A DNA stretch of 64,000 nucleotides from Comamonas antarctica (GTDB lineage: Bacteria; Pseudomonadota; Gammaproteobacteria; Burkholderiales; Burkholderiaceae_C). Position numbers and translations under genes: made by a program. The stretch is taken from NCBI RefSeq assembly GCF_013363755.1, contig NZ_CP054840.1, positions 3,465,501 through 3,529,500 on the forward strand, in the 5' to 3' direction. Below the pieces are notes generated by a model. The model had not been told where the DNA came from. It did not search any database and saw nothing but the letters and a program-made list of their open reading frames with translations. This document shows, one piece after another, positions 61,613 to 64,000 of this stretch (its first letter is position 1; every line of letters begins with the position of its first letter).

Positions 61613-64000
61613 ATGCAGATCACCCGCATCCGCGCCTTGCGTGGCCCCAACCTCTGGACCCGCAGCACCGCCATCGAAGCCATCGTGCAGTGCGAGCCCA
61701 ACGAGCAGTGCTACACCGAGATTTCGGGTTTCGAGGAAAAGCTGCGCGCGCGCTTTCCCACCATCGCGCCGCTGCAGCCGCATGGCGCCGACCAGCGCCT
61801 GTCGCTGGCGCATGTGCTCGAAGTCGCGGCGCTGTCGCTGCAGGCCCAGGCCGGCTGCCCCGTGACCTTCAGCCGCACCCACGCCACGATCGAGGACCGG
61901 ACCTTCCAGGTCATCGTCGAGTACACCGAGGAGGCCGTGGGCAAGCTGGCCGTGGAGAAGGCGCTGGCGCTGATCGACGCAGCGCAGAACGAAACCGCGT
62001 TCGACGCCGAGAAAGCCATTGCCGAGCTGCGCGAACTCGATGAGGACGAGCGCATCGGCCCCTCGACCGGCGCGATCGTCGACGCCGCCGTCGCGCGCGG
62101 CATTCCGTTCCGCCGCCTGACCACGGGTTCGCTGGTGCAGCTGGGCTGGGGCGCGAAGGCGCGCCGCATCCAGGCCGCCGAGATCGACAGCACCAGCGCC
62201 GTCGCCGAATCGATTGCCCAGGACAAGGACCTGACCAAGCGCCTGCTGCACTCGGCGGGCGTGCCCGTGCCGCTGGGCCGGCCGGTCGAGTCGGTCGACG
62301 AAGCCTGGGAGGTCGCGCTCGAAGTCGGCCTGCCGGTCGTGGTCAAGCCCCAGGACGGCAACCAGGGCAAGGGCGTCACGGTCAACCTCACCGAGCGCAG
62401 CCAGCTGGCCGCGGCCTATGCCTCGGCGTCCAAATACGGCACGGTGATGGTCGAGCGCTTCCTGCCCGGCCATGATTTCCGCCTGCTGGTCGTGGGCGAC
62501 CAGCTGGTCGCGGCCGCGCGCCGCGAGCCGCCCCAGGTGCTGGGCGACGGCCAGCACACGGTGCGCGAGCTGGTCGACATCGTCAACCAGGACCCGCGCC
62601 GCGGCACGGGCCACGGCACGGCGCTGACCAAGATCCGCCTCGACGACATTGCCGTGGCGCACATTGCCGCCGAGGGCCTGAACCCCGAATCGGTGCCGGC
62701 CCAGGGCCAGCGCGTGGTGCTGCGCAACAACGCCAACCTGTCGACCGGCGGCAGCGCCACCGACGTCACCGACGACGTGCACCCCGAGATCGCGGCGCGC
62801 GCGGTCGAGGCCGCGCAGACCATCGGCCTGCACATCTGCGGTGTCGACGTGGTCTGCGAAACCATGCTGCGTCCGCTCGAGGAGCAAAACGGCGGCGTGG
62901 TCGAGGTCAATGCCGCGCCCGGCCTGCGCATGCACCTCGCCCCCTCGTTCGGCCGGCCGCGCAATGTCGGCGTGCCCATGGTCGACCAGCTGTTCGCCCA
63001 TGGCCAGGACGGCCGCATCCCGGTGATCGCGGTCACCGGCACCAACGGCAAGACCACCACCGCGCGCATCATCGGCCACCTGTTCGCGGCCCATGGCATG
63101 CGCGTGGGCATGACCAACACCGACGGTGTCTACGTCAACGGCCGCCAGATCGACAGCGGCGACTGCTCGGGTCCGCGCAGCGCGCGCAACGTGCTGGCGC
63201 ATCCCGAAGTCGATGCCGCAGTGCTCGAATGCGCGCGCGGCGGCATCCTGCGCGAAGGCCTGGGCTTCGACCGCTGCCAGGTCGCCGTGGTCACCAACGT
63301 CGGCGAAGGCGACCACCTGGGCCTGAACTTCATCACCACCGTCGAAGACCTGGCCGTGCTCAAGCGCGTGATCGTGCAGAACGTCGCGCCCACCGGCTAT
63401 GGCGTGCTCAATGCCATCGACCCGCACGTCGCGGCCATGGCCAGCGTCTGCCCGGGCAAGATCATCTACTTCGCCGCCGACCGCCACCACCCGGTGATGG
63501 CCACGCACCGCGCGCAGGGCAACCGCGTGGTCTATGTCGACGGCGACTCCATCGTCGCGGCCGAAGGCTCGTGGCGCGAGACCATTCCGCTGCGCGACGT
63601 GCCGATCACGCGCGCCGGCACCATCGGCTTCCAGGTCGAGAACGTCATGGCCGCCACGGCCGCGGCCTGGGGCGCCAACCTGCCCTGGGAAACCATCCGC
63701 CGCGGCCTGTCGGGCTTCGTCAACGACAGCGACAACGCGCCCGGCCGCTTCAACGTCATGGACTACCGCGGTGCAACCATCATTGCCGACTACGGCCACA
63801 ACCCGGACGCCATGCGCGCGCTGGTCCAGGCCGTCGAAGCCATGCCGGCGAAAAAGCGCAGCGTGGTGATCAGCGGCGCCGGCGACCGCCGCGACCAGGA
63901 CATCAGCGAGCAGACCAAGATCCTGGGCCAGGCGTTTGACGATGTGATCCTCTACCAGGATGCCTGCCAGCGCGGCCGTGCCGACGGCGAAGTGCTGCAG
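61613..64000 (+). CDS. cphA: Cyanophycin synthetase CphA (partial, runs off the window)
   Basis: CphA builds multi-L-arginyl-poly-L-aspartate without a ribosome. The 796 codons present cover the N-terminal domain (ITRIRALRGPNLWTRSTAIE), the ATP-grasp domain (VVKPQDGNQGKGVTVNL; VEVNAAPGLRMHL) and most of the Mur-ligase-like domain, with an intact ATP loop VTGTNGKTTT at residues 474-483 and DYGHNPDAM further on. The end of the gene lies outside. AGAAAG precedes the ATG at 61613. It is co-transcribed with the degenerate paralogue. The stored polymer is a nitrogen reserve; a cyanophycinase gene is not in view. Confidence 0.96.
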   Translation, partial: MQITRIRALRGPNLWTRSTAIEAIVQCEPNEQCYTEISGFEEKLRARFPTIAPLQPHGADQRLSLAHVLEVAALSLQAQAGCPVTFSRTHATIEDRTFQVIVEYTEEAVGKLAVEKALALIDAAQNETAFDAEKAIAELRELDEDERIGPSTGAIVDAAVARGIPFRRLTTGSLVQLGWGAKARRIQAAEIDSTSAVAESIAQDKDLTKRLLHSAGVPVPLGRPVESVDEAWEVALEVGLPVVVKPQDGNQGKGVTVNLTERSQLAAAYASASKYGTVMVERFLPGHDFRLLVVGDQLVAAARREPPQVLGDGQHTVRELVDIVNQDPRRGTGHGTALTKIRLDDIAVAHIAAEGLNPESVPAQGQRVVLRNNANLSTGGSATDVTDDVHPEIAARAVEAAQTIGLHICGVDVVCETMLRPLEEQNGGVVEVNAAPGLRMHLAPSFGRPRNVGVPMVDQLFAHGQDGRIPVIAVTGTNGKTTTARIIGHLFAAHGMRVGMTNTDGVYVNGRQIDSGDCSGPRSARNVLAHPEVDAAVLECARGGILREGLGFDRCQVAVVTNVGEGDHLGLNFITTVEDLAVLKRVIVQNVAPTGYGVLNAIDPHVAAMASVCPGKIIYFAADRHHPVMATHRAQGNRVVYVDGDSIVAAEGSWRETIPLRDVPITRAGTIGFQVENVMAATAAAWGANLPWETIRRGLSGFVNDSDNAPGRFNVMDYRGATIIADYGHNPDAMRALVQAVEAMPAKKRSVVISGAGDRRDQDISEQTKILGQAFDDVILYQDACQRGRADGEVLQ

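Noticed and set aside
59201-63799. Open frame of 1532 codons on the minus strand
   Set aside because: It lies exactly opposite the two cyanophycin synthetase genes. In this GC-rich genome third-position GC bias removes stops from the antisense frame; the translation is His/Asp/Val/Gly-rich without any domain.

Overview
The window looks like chromosomal DNA from a Burkholderiales betaproteobacterium, most likely a Comamonadaceae member (Acidovorax/Comamonas-like). This rests on the high GC content with strong third-position GC, Bug-type solute receptors, a system II cytochrome c maturation gene, the lpxL-like pair divergent from metK, two Gram-negative porins, and a GspN-containing type II secretion cluster. 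Genus cannot be fixed from the sequence alone. I see no rRNA, tRNA, CRISPR array, insertion sequence or prophage.

Layout. 0-5 kb: cytochrome c maturation (resB, start of ccsA), a dihaem cytochrome c, engB and an epoxide-hydrolase-like enzyme. 5-8 kb: two lipid A acyltransferase paralogues divergent from metK, whose leader contains a SAM-II-type riboswitch. 8-14 kb: a NAD salvage run (nicotinamidase, pncB, nadE, NMN adenylyltransferase-Nudix), an acetyltransferase and a tiny Gln/Asn-rich protein. 14-19 kb: a bug / D-2-hydroxyglutarate dehydrogenase / hglS operon, read away from a LysR gene across two perfect inverted repeats. 19-26 kb: a TonB siderophore receptor with a PepSY membrane protein, a YbaN-type protein and a large MscS channel. 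26-32 kb: groESL with a perfect CIRCE element and a sigma-32 promoter, then pgi, tal and a HexR-like regulator. 32-38 kb: two porins, coq7, an OsmC protein, ilvA (preceded by a candidate small RNA), cobS and cobC.

39-54 kb: type II secretion. gspC is divergent from gspG-H-I-J-K-L-M-N-D-E, which are nearly all translationally coupled. gspF lies 4.2 kb further on, behind a terminator and an inserted segment. That segment carries two paralogous lipoproteins of unknown family (one interrupted by a single in-frame amber codon), a small membrane protein and a flavin monooxygenase. GspE lacks the tetracysteine zinc-binding loop, GspD has a Ser/Gly-rich linker, and GspJ has a 40-residue leader and a poly-Ala/Thr tract.

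54-64 kb: a 5'-nucleotidase, an EF-hand exported protein and an unknown acidic protein, then a cyanophycin locus. A DUF1854 protein and an ABC exporter with an unusual N-terminal zinc-ribbon module are divergent from tandem cyanophycin synthetase genes. The first synthetase has lost the ATP-binding loop of its Mur-ligase half. The second has an intact loop and runs off the window.

The most interesting items are the lipoprotein pair inside the secretion locus, the cyanophycin locus with its degenerate synthetase, the SAM-II leader of metK, the CU-rich candidate sRNA before ilvA, and the GspE without its zinc loop.
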